Source: Bryobacterales bacterium (GTDB lineage Bacteria; Acidobacteriota; Terriglobia; Bryobacterales; UBA6623). Taken from it: a stretch of DNA of 41,832 nucleotides. Location of the stretch: positions 1-41,832 of the forward strand of contig JAPPMB010000131.1 of NCBI GenBank assembly GCA_028819255.1. The letters run 5' to 3'. Below, in pieces: positions 16,379-24,916 of the stretch. The translations under genes and the position numbers were made by a program. Numbering within the stretch: position 1 is the first letter of the stretch; the number at the start of each line of letters is the position of its first letter. The notes below the pieces were generated by a model. That model saw only the letters and a program-made list of their open reading frames with translations. It was not told the DNA's origin and searched no databases.

Positions 16379-17814
16379 ACCTCGTCACTCCACCGCAGGA
16401 TCCCGCCCGTGAGGTTCGTGACCCGGCTGAAGCCCATCTCCTTGAGCAGCCGCTGGGCCTTCCCGCTGCGGTACCCGCTCTTGCAGTGCACGACGATGTC
16501 GGCGGTGGAGTCGAGCTCGTGGACGTGCTGCGGCAGCGTGCCGAGCGGTATCAGCATGGTGTCCGGGATTCTCGCGATCTCGAATTCGTGCGGTTCGCGC
16601 ACGTCCAGCACCAAGACGCTCTCACCCGCATCCAGTCGGTCCTTCAACGCCGCCGGCGTAATTTCCGGTAGCCGCTCCTGGGCCGCCTCCTCCGCAGCCT
16701 GCTGGGGGATGCCGCAGAACTGCTGGTAGTCAATCAGCTCGCGCAGGGTGGGGCTGTCACCGCAGAGCGGGCAGTCCGGATTGCGCCGCAGCTTCAGCTC
16801 CCGAAACCGCATGTTCAGGGCGTCGTATAGCAGGAGGCGTCCGCTGAGCGAGTCGCCCTTGCCGAGGATGATCTTGACGGCCTCGGTCGCCTGGATGCTT
16901 CCGATGACGGCGGGCAGGATGCCCAGCACTCCGCCCTCGGCGCAGCTCGGTACCAGCCCCGGCGGAGGAGGCTCGGGGTAGAGGCACCGGTAGCATGGCC
17001 CGCCCTCGTGGTGAAACACGGTGGCCTGGCCCTCGAACCGGAAGATCGAGCCGTAGGCGTTGGGCTTGTCGAGCAGCACGCAAGCGTCGTTTACCAGATA
17101 GCGGGTCGGAAAGTTGTCCGTACCGTCGATCACGACGTCGTACTCGGAGAGAATCTCCAGAGCGTTGTCGCTCGTCAGCGCCGTCTCGTACTTGTCGACG
17201 ACGAGCCGGGGGTTGATGTCCTGCATCGTCTCAGCGGCGGACTCGATCTTGGGACGGCCGACATCCTTCGTCCCGTGAATCACCTGGCGCTGCAGGTTCG
17301 TCTCGTCCACCACGTCGAAGTCGACGATGCCGATCCGGCCCACCCCCGCGGCTGCAAGGTACAGTCCCAGCGGGGCTCCCAGGCCGCCTGTGCCGACCAT
17401 CAGGACCTTGGCGCCCTTCAGCCTCCTCTGGCCCTCCAGACCGACTTCCGGCAGAATCAGGTGCCTGCTGTACCGCAGGATCTCCTGGTTCGACAGGTGT
17501 GGCAGAGGCGGTGTTTCGACGGTTCCCGTCACGGTTGCGGTCGCGCCGCCCGCGATCGACGGGACGATGCTGATCGTGCTCTCCGGCTCGAGCGCGGTGT
17601 CCTCCCGGTCGAGATACCGTATGTCCTCGTCGTCCACGTAGACATTGACGAAGCTGCGCAGCCGGCCCTGGTCGGTGTACAGATTGCGCTTGATCTGCGG
17701 ATGCTCGGCGACCAGCCGGCTGAGCGCCTCGCCGACCGTGGCGGCGCTGACCTCGACCGTGTCGAGGCCCGATGCAAACTGCCTTAGAGGCGTAGGAATC
17801 AGGATCGTAGCCAT
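16354..17814 (-). CDS. moeB: MoaD/ThiS - MoeB/ThiF - rhodanese fusion, sulfur-carrier activating protein
   Basis: 486 residues in three domains. Residues 1-90 are a ubiquitin-like sulfur carrier of the MoaD/CysO type ending SIVPSIAGG at 82-90. Residues ~105-380 are an E1-like adenylyltransferase: nucleotide loop GTGGLGAP (141-148), DFDVVDETNLQRQ, DGTDNFPTRY, and zinc pairs CYRC and CPLC. Residues ~395-486 are a rhodanese with active-site loop CKSGYRSG (Cys444). MoeZ-type E1-rhodanese proteins adenylate the carrier's terminal Gly and pass sulfur to it, for molybdopterin, cysteine or thiamine synthesis. Here the carrier is fused in front, so its Gly-Gly is followed by ATATV and a linker instead of being free. 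The start has a CAT complement at 17812-17814. It may serve the nearby thiE-like gene, but no other pathway genes are present. Confidence 0.9.
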   Translation of the reverse strand: MATILIPTPLRQFASGLDTVEVSAATVGEALSRLVAEHPQIKRNLYTDQGRLRSFVNVYVDDEDIRYLDREDTALEPESTISIVPSIAGGATATVTGTVETPPLPHLSNQEILRYSRHLILPEVGLEGQRRLKGAKVLMVGTGGLGAPLGLYLAAAGVGRIGIVDFDVVDETNLQRQVIHGTKDVGRPKIESAAETMQDINPRLVVDKYETALTSDNALEILSEYDVVIDGTDNFPTRYLVNDACVLLDKPNAYGSIFRFEGQATVFHHEGGPCYRCLYPEPPPPGLVPSCAEGGVLGILPAVIGSIQATEAVKIILGKGDSLSGRLLLYDALNMRFRELKLRRNPDCPLCGDSPTLRELIDYQQFCGIPQQAAEEAAQERLPEITPAALKDRLDAGESVLVLDVREPHEFEIARIPDTMLIPLGTLPQHVHELDSTADIVVHCKSGYRSGKAQRLLKEMGFSRVTNLTGGILRWSDEVDAGVPKY

Positions 17815-17941
17815 AACCTTGCCTAGTCTGATGCTAGCATCACCCTATTGTCCGTCAACATGGTAGGGATTGAACTGCGCGCCGCCGGCTCGGCGTCGCA
17901 GCAGGCCGACCGACCGCTCGAGCCGCGTCCGAGAAAGCACC

Positions 17942-18529
17942 ATGCCGCTCCCATTCTTTGCCAATGCCGAGGAACTCAGGGAATGGTTCAGCGACCATCA
18001 CGACAAGCTGGACGCGCAGTGGATCGGTTTCTACAAGAAGCACACCGGAATACCGAGCATCGACTGGGCGCAGTCGGTTGACGTTGCGCTCTGCTTCGGC
18101 TGGATCGACGGTCTACGCAAGAGTCTCGGCGCCGCGAGCTACAAGATCCGGTTCACGCCACGCCGGCCGGACAGCCGCTGGAGCAAGCGCAACGTCCACC
18201 GGATGGAAGCCCTCATGGCCGAAGGGCTCGTGGAAGAGGCCGGGCTCGCGGCGTTCGAGGCCAGGGACACGTCCCTGCCGGACTACCAGACGGCCGCCAA
18301 GGCTCTGCCTGCGTCAATGGAGCAACGGATCCGGGCCCGTCCCAAGGCATGGGGCTTCTTCCGAGCCACGCGGTCGTCCTACCGCAAGGGCGCCTCGGCC
18401 TGGATCAACAGCGCCAAGAAGGAGGAGACCCGCCTCCGCAGGCTCGACCAGCTGATCGAGTGCTGCGAGCGCGGCGAGCCCGTCCCCCCGCTGCGCTGGG
18501 GCGGCACGCCCGTCAGGAAAAGGGACTGA
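17942..18529 (+). CDS. YdeI/OmpD-associated (OmdA) family protein
   Basis: 195 residues. The start at ATG 17942 gives MPLPFFANAEELREWF, the usual N-terminus; the longer frame upstream is Arg/Pro-rich. Family marks include EWFSDHHDKLDAQWIGFYKK, VALCFGWIDGLRK, IRFTPRRPDSRWSKRNV and the C-terminal YRKGASAWINSAKKEETR. The family is cytosolic and of poorly known role, named after YdeI, which has been linked to resistance to cationic peptides and to bacteriocin protection. It stands alone, divergent from the MoeB fusion by 127 bases. No signal peptide or membrane segment. Confidence 0.85.
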   Translation: MPLPFFANAEELREWFSDHHDKLDAQWIGFYKKHTGIPSIDWAQSVDVALCFGWIDGLRKSLGAASYKIRFTPRRPDSRWSKRNVHRMEALMAEGLVEEAGLAAFEARDTSLPDYQTAAKALPASMEQRIRARPKAWGFFRATRSSYRKGASAWINSAKKEETRLRRLDQLIECCERGEPVPPLRWGGTPVRKRD

Positions 18530-18579
18530 CGGTGGTTCGGGCTGTGCCGTCGCACCGGTTCGTCGCGAGGCGGCCGCGT

Positions 18580-19161
18580 TCAGCGGCTGTCGCCTGCGAT
18601 TCCTGGTGCTTGGAACATGCCGATGCCTGCGATGGCGGCCGCACCGGCGGCCCGGCAGGCACTTGATCGCGCCTCGGTGACCCCGCCGAGGGCGGCTACT
18701 GGCATGCGCACCATTCCACAGACCTCCCGCAGGCCATCGAGGCCGGGAATCTCCAGGAGCCCCGGCTTCGAGACCGTCGGGAAGACCGGACCGAAGACGG
18801 CCAGATCGGCGCCTTCGCGTTCGGCCCGAACCACCTCTGCCGGAATGTGCGTCGAGACCCCGATCAGGAATCCCTCGGGCGCGATCCGGCGCATGGCCGA
18901 CACCGGCGGCGCGCGAGAGGGCAGGTGAACGCCGTGCGCCCCGGCCGCGAGCGCCACGTCGAGCCGGCCGTTGACGAGCACCCGGGCCTGCCAGGGCCGC
19001 ACGCGGTCGACTGCGGCCCGGACAAGCGCGAGCAGGTCCCGGACGCCCAGATCCTTCTCCCGGACCTGGACCCACTGAACGCCCCGTCGGGCGTTCTCCT
19101 CGATGCAGTCCAGCAGATCCGACGGACAGCGCCTCCGGTCGGTAATGTAGTATCTCTTCAT
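18580..19161 (-). CDS. thiE: Thiamine-phosphate synthase (ThiE/TenI family)
   Basis: 193 residues, a TIM barrel. Family marks: YYITDRR at the start, VQWVQVREKD for pyrophosphate binding, RVLVNGRLDVA, GAHGVHLPS, GVSTH, and DLAVFGPVFPTVSKPG near the end, then ALGGV. ThiE joins hydroxymethylpyrimidine diphosphate with thiazole phosphate to give thiamine phosphate. Two usual ThiE features are changed (NDR to NGR, VHLGQ to VHLPS), so a TenI-type or otherwise specialised role is possible. ATG 19161 is used; a GTG one codon upstream is an alternative. The thiazole arm also needs a ThiF/ThiS sulfur carrier, and the MoeB fusion nearby could supply it, but this is inference. Confidence 0.82.
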   Translation of the reverse strand: MKRYYITDRRRCPSDLLDCIEENARRGVQWVQVREKDLGVRDLLALVRAAVDRVRPWQARVLVNGRLDVALAAGAHGVHLPSRAPPVSAMRRIAPEGFLIGVSTHIPAEVVRAEREGADLAVFGPVFPTVSKPGLLEIPGLDGLREVCGMVRMPVAALGGVTEARSSACRAAGAAAIAGIGMFQAPGIAGDSR

Positions 19162-19208
19162 CACGCAAGCACCACATGGCGCGGTTTCGGCCGTAATGTT
19201 GATAACGG

Positions 19209-19238
19209 TTTACTAAAGTTACGTCATGAGTATATACT
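19209..19238 (+). promoter_or_regulatory. Possible sigma-70-type promoter of dnaK
   Basis: In an unusually AT-rich patch upstream of dnaK, TATACT at 19233-19238 resembles a -10 box, with TTTACT 18 bases upstream as a partial -35. A single CTTGAG half-site, the half of the HspR-binding HAIR element, lies downstream near 19273, but the second half is not evident. Transcription start would fall about 80 bases before the dnaK start. Confidence 0.35.
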
Positions 19239-19324
19239 AAGAATTCCGAGGGTTGCCCGGCGATAGGGCAGCTTGAGCGTGAAGGCGTCCCGTTGTATCG
19301 GGTCGGCGTGAAGAGGAAGCACAC

Positions 19325-21232
19325 ATGGGCAAGGTTATTGGAATCGACCTGGGAACCACGAATTCGGTCGTTGCGGTGATGCAGGCCGGCCAGCCGAGCG
19401 TCATCGCGAACCAGGAAGGCGGCCGCACCACGCCTTCCGTCGTGGCGTTCACCAAGGGCGGTGAGCGCCTCGTCGGCCAAACCGCGAAGAGACAGGCGGT
19501 CACGAACCCCGAGGCCACTGTCTACTCGATCAAGCGCTTCATGGGACGCCGGCCGGACGAAGTGGCCGAGGAATCGACGCTGATGCCTTACAAGACGAGG
19601 GCGGCGGGCGACCTGCTCAAGATCGTTGCTGACGGCAAGGAACACTCGCCCCAGGAGATCTCGGCAATGGTGCTCGGCAAGCTGAAGGAGGCCGCCGAGT
19701 CCTACCTCGGCGAAAAGGTCGAGGAAGCGGTGATCACCGTCCCGGCATACTTCAACGACTCGCAGCGCCAGGCCACAAAAGACGCGGGCAAGATAGCCGG
19801 TCTAGACGTGCGACGGATCATCAACGAGCCTACTGCCGCTGCTCTGGCTTACGGGCTGGACAAGAAGGACAACGAAACCATCGCCGTCTACGACTTCGGG
19901 GGCGGGACGTTCGACATCTCGATCCTGGAGGTCGGTGACGGCGTTGTCGAGGTGCTTGCCACCAACGGAGACACCCATCTCGGCGGCGACAACATCGACA
20001 AGCGGCTGATCGAGTGGATAGTGGAAGAGTTCCGCAGGGAGCACGGGATCGACCTCTCCTCCGACACGATGGCCCTGCAGCGTCTCCGAGAGGCAGCCGA
20101 GAAGACCAAGATGGACCTCTCCACCCTCATGGAGAGCGAGATCAACCTTCCATTCATCTCCGCGGACGCCACAGGCCCCAAGCACCTGCAGCTCAAGCTC
20201 ACGCGCACCCATCTGGAGCAGATGATCGATCCGCTGGTGAGACGCACCCTGGAGCCCTGCAAGAAGGCGCTGGCGGACGCGGGCCTGTCACCGACGAAGA
20301 TCAACGAGGTCGTGCTCGTGGGGGGATCGACGCGGATCCCGCTGGTCCAGCGGCGCGTGCAGGAGCTGTTCGGCCGGGAGCCGCACAAGGGCGTCAACGC
20401 GGACGAAGTCGTCGCGATCGGTGCGTCGGTGCAGGGAGGCGTGTTGGGAGGCGAGGTCAAAGATGTCCTCCTCCTCGACGTGACCCCCCTCTCTCTCGGC
20501 ATCGAGACTCTGGGCGGCGTGTTCACGAAGCTCATCGACCGCAACACGACCATACCCACCCGCAAGTCGGAGACGTTCTCGACGGCCGCAGACAGCCAGA
20601 CCACGGTCGAGGTCAAAGTCTTCCAGGGCGAGCGATCGATGGCGGCGGACAATCGACTGCTGGGCGTCTTCCAGCTGGTGGGAATTCCTCCCGCGCCGCG
20701 AGGGGTCCCCCAGATCGAGGTAACGTTCGACATCGATGCCAACGGCATCCTGAACGTGTCGGCGAAGGACAAGGCCACAAGCAAGCAGCAGCAGATCACC
20801 ATCACCAGCTCGTCGGGACTCTCCCAGGACGAAATCGAGAAGATGGCGCGGGAAGCGGAGGAGCATGCCGCCGAGGACACCAAGCGGCGTGAGGAGATCG
20901 AGGCGCGCAACCAGGCGGATTCGGTCATCTACAACACGGAGAAGAACCTGAAGGAGCATCGCGACAAGATCGACCCGGCGGAGGCAGAGAAGGTGGAGCA
21001 GGCACTCAGTGCCGCCCGCGAGGCCCAGAAGAGCGGTTCCCCCGAAGAGATCCGGTCCAAGATCGACGACCTGGTGCAGGCCAGCCACAAGCTCGCGGAG
21101 GCAATGTACGCAGCCAGCGCCTCCAATCCTGCCCAGGGAGCGTCGGGCGGCAACGGGAGCGGCTCACAATCCGGGGAGGACGACGTGGTTGACGCGGAGT
21201 TCGTGGACGTCGACGACAAACCGAAGTCTTAA
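19325..21232 (+). CDS. dnaK: Hsp70 chaperone DnaK
   Basis: 635 residues, the standard length. ATP-dependent chaperone that binds exposed hydrophobic segments and works with DnaJ and GrpE in the cytosol. Nucleotide-binding domain: GIDLGTTNSVVAV at 5-17, PAYFNDSQRQATKDAG, INEPTAAALAYG, YDFGGGTFDISIL and LVGGSTRIPLVQ. The linker VLLLDVTPLSLGIETLG leads into the substrate-binding domain, followed by the helical lid and the acidic end EDDVVDAEFVDVDD. GAGGAAG upstream is a suitable ribosome binding site. It heads the dnaK-dnaJ-hspR group; grpE is absent from the group. Confidence 0.98.
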   Translation: MGKVIGIDLGTTNSVVAVMQAGQPSVIANQEGGRTTPSVVAFTKGGERLVGQTAKRQAVTNPEATVYSIKRFMGRRPDEVAEESTLMPYKTRAAGDLLKIVADGKEHSPQEISAMVLGKLKEAAESYLGEKVEEAVITVPAYFNDSQRQATKDAGKIAGLDVRRIINEPTAAALAYGLDKKDNETIAVYDFGGGTFDISILEVGDGVVEVLATNGDTHLGGDNIDKRLIEWIVEEFRREHGIDLSSDTMALQRLREAAEKTKMDLSTLMESEINLPFISADATGPKHLQLKLTRTHLEQMIDPLVRRTLEPCKKALADAGLSPTKINEVVLVGGSTRIPLVQRRVQELFGREPHKGVNADEVVAIGASVQGGVLGGEVKDVLLLDVTPLSLGIETLGGVFTKLIDRNTTIPTRKSETFSTAADSQTTVEVKVFQGERSMAADNRLLGVFQLVGIPPAPRGVPQIEVTFDIDANGILNVSAKDKATSKQQQITITSSSGLSQDEIEKMAREAEEHAAEDTKRREEIEARNQADSVIYNTEKNLKEHRDKIDPAEAEKVEQALSAAREAQKSGSPEEIRSKIDDLVQASHKLAEAMYAASASNPAQGASGGNGSGSQSGEDDVVDAEFVDVDDKPKS

Positions 21233-21245
21233 GATGAGGGCGACA

Positions 21246-21269
21246 GGCGGGAGGACCTGCCCTCCTGCC
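21246..21269 (+). promoter_or_regulatory. Hairpin between dnaK and dnaJ
   Basis: GGCGGGAGG pairs with CCTCCTGCC (nine pairs, one G-T) around a six-base loop, ending 11 bases before the dnaJ start codon. The dnaJ ribosome binding site (GGAG at 21273-21276) lies just outside the stem. It could lower dnaJ expression relative to dnaK through mRNA processing or partial termination. There is no T-run. Confidence 0.45.
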
Positions 21270-21280
21270 GCTGGAGCGCC

Positions 21281-22426
21281 ATGGCGGCCGGAAAACGCAA
21301 GGACTACTACGCAACGCTCGGGGTCCCGCGGAACGCCAAGCGGGCCGCGGTCCGCAAGGCCTACCGCCATCTGGCACGCCGTCTGCACCCGGACGTGAAT
21401 CCGGGCGACTCGGCTGCCGAGAGCCGCTTCAAGGAAGTCCAGGAAGCCTACGACGTTCTGAGCGACGAAAAGAAGCGGAAGTTCTACGACCGTCACGGCT
21501 TCTACAGCGATCAGGCCCGGAACAGCGGCGCGGGCGCCGGGCGGCCCGGCGGATTTGGATTCGACGGTTTTGACTTCAATGACTTTCCGGGCCAAGGCGG
21601 CGCTGGGCCGGACCTGGGATCCGTCTTTGAGTCATTCTTCGGCGGCCAGCGGCGGCAACGTCGGCATTCCGCCGAACCAATGCCCGGCGAGGACATCGAG
21701 TACGGCATCGACATCGGATTCGACGACGCGATCCACGGCTCGACCGTTCGTCTCAAGGTCGACTGCCAGGGCCGCTGCTCGGCATGCGGAGGCTCGGGTA
21801 CGCCGCTAGGCTCGCCCCCCAGGCAGTGCGCCCCGTGCGGCGGCTCCGGACAGGCCCAAACCACGATGGGCAACATGCGATTCAATGCGGCCTGCCCCAC
21901 CTGCAGCGGTCAGGGTGTCTTCAGGACGCCGTGCGGTCCCTGCGGGGGGGAAGGCCGAGTCCGCGTCACGCGCAACATCGAGCTGGGGATTCCGCCGGGA
22001 ACCGGCGAAAACTCGCGCCTGCGGGTTCCGAGCAAGGGCAACGCGGGCGTACGGGGGGGCGCAGCGGGGGACCTCTATGTCGTGGCCCACGTAGGGTCGC
22101 ACCCGTTTTTCGAGCGCAAGGGATTCGACATCTACATCCGGCTTCCGATCACGCCGGCCGAGGCAATCCTTGGCGCCAAGATCAAGGTGCCGACCATCAA
22201 CGGCCCAGCCCTTCTGCGGATCCCGCCCGCAACCAGTTCGGGGAAGACCTTTCGAGTACGCGAGCGTGGCGTGAAGAACCCTCGCACGGGCAAGCGCGGA
22301 GATCAGTTCGTTAGAATCTCGATCGTGGTGCCAGAGATTCCCGACGAGACAACCAAGGACCTGATGCGCCGCTACGCGACGCGGAATCCGGAGAATCCGC
22401 GGGAAGCGATCCTAGAAGCCTGCTGA
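21281..22426 (+). CDS. dnaJ: Hsp40 co-chaperone DnaJ
   Basis: 381 residues. J-domain at 7-75 with the HPD motif (RRLHPDVNPGD), which stimulates DnaK's ATPase. A Gly/Phe-rich segment follows (GGFGFDGFDFNDFPGQGG), then four CxxCGxG-type zinc repeats (CSACGGSG, CAPCGGSG, CPTCSGQG, CGPCGGEG) and the C-terminal substrate-binding domains (GIPPGTGENSRLRVPSKG, GDLYVVAHVGSHPFFERKG, ITPAEAILGAKIKVPTI). This is a full type I DnaJ. It follows dnaK by 48 bases with a hairpin between, and the next gene starts 2 bases after its stop. Confidence 0.96.
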   Translation: MAAGKRKDYYATLGVPRNAKRAAVRKAYRHLARRLHPDVNPGDSAAESRFKEVQEAYDVLSDEKKRKFYDRHGFYSDQARNSGAGAGRPGGFGFDGFDFNDFPGQGGAGPDLGSVFESFFGGQRRQRRHSAEPMPGEDIEYGIDIGFDDAIHGSTVRLKVDCQGRCSACGGSGTPLGSPPRQCAPCGGSGQAQTTMGNMRFNAACPTCSGQGVFRTPCGPCGGEGRVRVTRNIELGIPPGTGENSRLRVPSKGNAGVRGGAAGDLYVVAHVGSHPFFERKGFDIYIRLPITPAEAILGAKIKVPTINGPALLRIPPATSSGKTFRVRERGVKNPRTGKRGDQFVRISIVVPEIPDETTKDLMRRYATRNPENPREAILEAC

Positions 22427-22428
22427 CG

Positions 22429-22875
22429 ATGGCCAGGAAGCGCAAGGTTAAGGGCCTCTACACGATTTCGGTCGTTGCCAAGCGTTTCGATGTCCATCCC
22501 CAGACGCTTCGCCTGTACGAGAGGGAGGGCCTGTTGACGCCTTCGCGCACGCGGGGAAACACGCGGCTCTACACGGACGAGGACATGGATCGTCTGGACG
22601 CGATCCTCTCGCTGACCAGGGAGTTGGGCGTCAACCTCGCCGGAGTGGAAATCATCCTCAACATGCGCAGCAAGATGGACGCCATGCAGCGCCAGATGCG
22701 AGAGTTCGTCAAGTACGTCAATAATTCGATGGAGTGGGCCGGCGAGGACGAGGACCCGCTGTCGAACGCGCTCATCCCGGTCCGAGCGCGTTTTCGGTCC
22801 GGCACCGGGCGGTCCGGCAGGAGCCGCGACGCCGGGCAAGCACCTCCGGGTGAACCGGAGGTCATTGACGCCTGA
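22429..22875 (+). CDS. hspR: MerR-family heat-shock regulator, HspR-like
   Basis: 148 residues. The N-terminal MerR winged helix-turn-helix is clear: YTISVVAKRFDVHPQTLRLYE, EGLLTPSRTRGNTRLYTDEDMDRLDAI, LTRELGVNLAGVEIIL. A short helix follows and the last ~35 residues are a basic, disordered tail. HspR in other bacteria represses the dnaK operon and uses DnaK as co-repressor, and the position directly behind dnaK and dnaJ fits that. The start is 2 bases after the dnaJ stop, so translation is probably coupled. No full HspR inverted repeat was found upstream of dnaK, only one half-site, so autoregulation is inferred from position. Confidence 0.87.
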   Translation: MARKRKVKGLYTISVVAKRFDVHPQTLRLYEREGLLTPSRTRGNTRLYTDEDMDRLDAILSLTRELGVNLAGVEIILNMRSKMDAMQRQMREFVKYVNNSMEWAGEDEDPLSNALIPVRARFRSGTGRSGRSRDAGQAPPGEPEVIDA

Positions 22876-23386
22876 CTGGGACCGGCAAGGCGCCCCGCCC
22901 CGGGGGAGCGGCGGCAGGTCTGACACCGGCAACGCAAGTTGGACCGTTGGCTGTGGAGTGGCCGACGGCCTGGCATGCAGGGCGCCCACATGGCCAAGCT
23001 GCGTCGTCTACAGTGCCGACGCGCCGGATACGCGGACAAACCCCTCACCCGGCCCTGCAACTGATCCTGTCCATCGCCGAGACTCGCATTCCTCGCGATG
23101 CCGCCTTTGAGCACTGCGTCCAAGCGCGAAATTCACTCAATGACTGCTGCATGCATGGCCTCGGCCTGGCCTGGATGGGGCCGATTTCGTCAAGATTGAG
23201 CAGGCCCGTACCAGTCTCACCCGCGAGGTCTTGTCTCAACGTGTGGTCGCGCCGCGTGGGAGCTGGCCCTGCGGGCCAGGCCGGTGCGTCGTCGGTCTAC
23301 GTGCTGGTGGAATGACCGTCCACGCTGGCCCCATCAACTCATATTCGCATGCTGAACCGGGTCTCGACTCCTGTATCAGGACCTGA
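22876..23386. other. Non-coding gap, possibly decayed DNA
   Basis: About 510 bases with no convincing gene. Several frames are open on both strands but the translations are rich in Arg, Pro and Ser and match nothing known. The region leads into an IS66 remnant, so it may be scarred by past insertions. Confidence 0.45.
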
Positions 23387-23537
23387 GCCGAAAACCGCCC
23401 GGCGTCGGCCAGCGACACGGAGGGCGGACCGATTCGCCGTAAGGTATTCGATCTGCCGCCTCTTCCGCCTCCGGAAGTAACCGAGCATCAGGAGCGTGCC
23501 TGTCGCTGCCCGGCCTGCGGCACGTTGACGCGGGCCG
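23387..23537 (+). pseudogene. IS66-family transposase remnant
   Basis: A short open stretch begins after a TGA at 23384 and reads RRKVFDLPPLPPPEVTEHQ then CRCPACGTLTRAG, the hallmark zinc-binding N-terminal segment of IS66 TnpC proteins (RRQVFDLP, VTEH, CPxCG, TRAxFP). The match breaks off at about 23537, a few bases before the 3' end of the transporter gene on the other strand. The rest of TnpC and all helper genes are missing, so only a scar of an old element remains. Confidence 0.75.
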
Positions 23538-23541
23538 GAAG

Positions 23542-24867
23542 CTACAGCACGCCTACGGCGCTGAGAAACACGAGAACGATGCACACGGGCACGGGGTACT
23601 TGAGAATCCAGAGCCAAGTCCCGTAGAAGCCCGCGAGTCGGCTTCCGGCCTCGAATTCCCCACGGCGCAGGGCGGCGTCCATTCTCCAGGCCACGAAGAG
23701 CGCCACGCCCAGGCCGCCGAGCGGCAGCAGCCAGTTGGAAACGATGTTGTCCGCCACGCCGAACCACTGCGAATTGGCCGTGGCGGGAATCCCGATCGCG
23801 GCGACGGCGGCCCCAGCGATCAGGCAGGCCTTCTTGCGTGTCGCCCCGAATTCCTCCTGCAAGTACGCGGCAGCCACCTCGAACATCGCGATGGCACTCG
23901 TGAGCGCCGCGAACACCAGCATCACGAAGAACAGGACCGAGAGGATCGCCCCGCCGGTCATTTGGGCGAGGGCGGTCGGCAACGTCACGAAGAGCAGATC
24001 CGGGCCCTGGCCGGGCTCCAGGCCGAAGGTGAAGACGATCGGAAACAGCACGAGCGACGCCATGATCGCCACCAGCGTGTCGGTTCCGGCGGTCGCGAGG
24101 GACGCCGAAGTGAGATCGTCCTTGCTGCTCAGGTAGCTGCCGTAGGTGATCATGGCGCCCATGCCCAGGCTGAGGGTGAAGAATCCCTGCCCCAGCGCCT
24201 CGAGCACGCTTTGCGCGGTCAGGCTTTCCAGGCGCATGCCGAAGAGGAACTCCATCCCCTCGTTCCATCCGTCCAGCGTGAAGGAGTTGGCCATCAGCAC
24301 CAGCAGCAGCACGAAGAGCGCCGGCATCATGACCTTTGAGCAACGCTCGATCCCGCTCGTCACTCCTGCCGAAACGACCCCAACCGTCAGCGCCAGGAAA
24401 CCAAGCTGCCAGCCAACTCCGAGGGCCACGTTTCCCGTCAGCTGGTCGAAGAGGCCCTTGATCGCGTCGGCGGAGCCTCCCGCGATGCTGTCGGTGAGGG
24501 AAAGAAACGTGAAGTGCACCGCCCAGGCCGCGACTGTGGAGTAATACGAGAGAAGCACGAAGCCGGCCAGAACGCCCAGGATTCCGACACCGACCCAAGG
24601 TTCCCTCCGAGAGCTGAGCGACCGGAACGCGTTGACCGGCGACGACCGGGCCGTCCGTCCGAGCATGATCTCCGCGATCATGACCGGCGCGCCGACCAGC
24701 AGGATGCAGAGGAGATAGACGAGCACAAACGCGCCGCCTCCGTTCTCGCCGGTGATGTATGGAAATCTCCAGATGTTGCCCAAGCCGACGGCGGAGCCCG
24801 CGGCCGCGAGAATGAACCCGGTCCTGGAGTTCCACTGCGCTCTGGATCCCTGTGGTGTTGATGACAT
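23542..24867 (-). CDS. Sodium-dependent neurotransmitter-symporter family (NSS/LeuT-like) transporter
   Basis: 441 residues from the ATG at 24867; the preceding in-frame residues are out of character. The first membrane helix carries the NSS signature GSAVGLGNIWRFPY followed by ENGGGAF, which forms the Na+ and substrate site in LeuT. About eleven or twelve hydrophobic helices follow, with SLGMGAMITYGSYL (helix 6-7 region), LFVTLPTALAQM and FEVAAAYLQEEFG. The protein probably imports an amino acid with Na+; the substrate is not predictable. The gene ends against an IS66 scar. It lies 49 bases downstream of a second Na+-coupled transporter on the same strand, so the two may share a transcript. 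Confidence 0.9.
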   Translation of the reverse strand: MSSTPQGSRAQWNSRTGFILAAAGSAVGLGNIWRFPYITGENGGGAFVLVYLLCILLVGAPVMIAEIMLGRTARSSPVNAFRSLSSRREPWVGVGILGVLAGFVLLSYYSTVAAWAVHFTFLSLTDSIAGGSADAIKGLFDQLTGNVALGVGWQLGFLALTVGVVSAGVTSGIERCSKVMMPALFVLLLVLMANSFTLDGWNEGMEFLFGMRLESLTAQSVLEALGQGFFTLSLGMGAMITYGSYLSSKDDLTSASLATAGTDTLVAIMASLVLFPIVFTFGLEPGQGPDLLFVTLPTALAQMTGGAILSVLFFVMLVFAALTSAIAMFEVAAAYLQEEFGATRKKACLIAGAAVAAIGIPATANSQWFGVADNIVSNWLLPLGGLGVALFVAWRMDAALRRGEFEAGSRLAGFYGTWLWILKYPVPVCIVLVFLSAVGVL

Positions 24868-24916
24868 GGCCGTTCCGGTTGGCCCAAAATAGCACGGGCC
24901 CGAGGCCCGCACGCGC

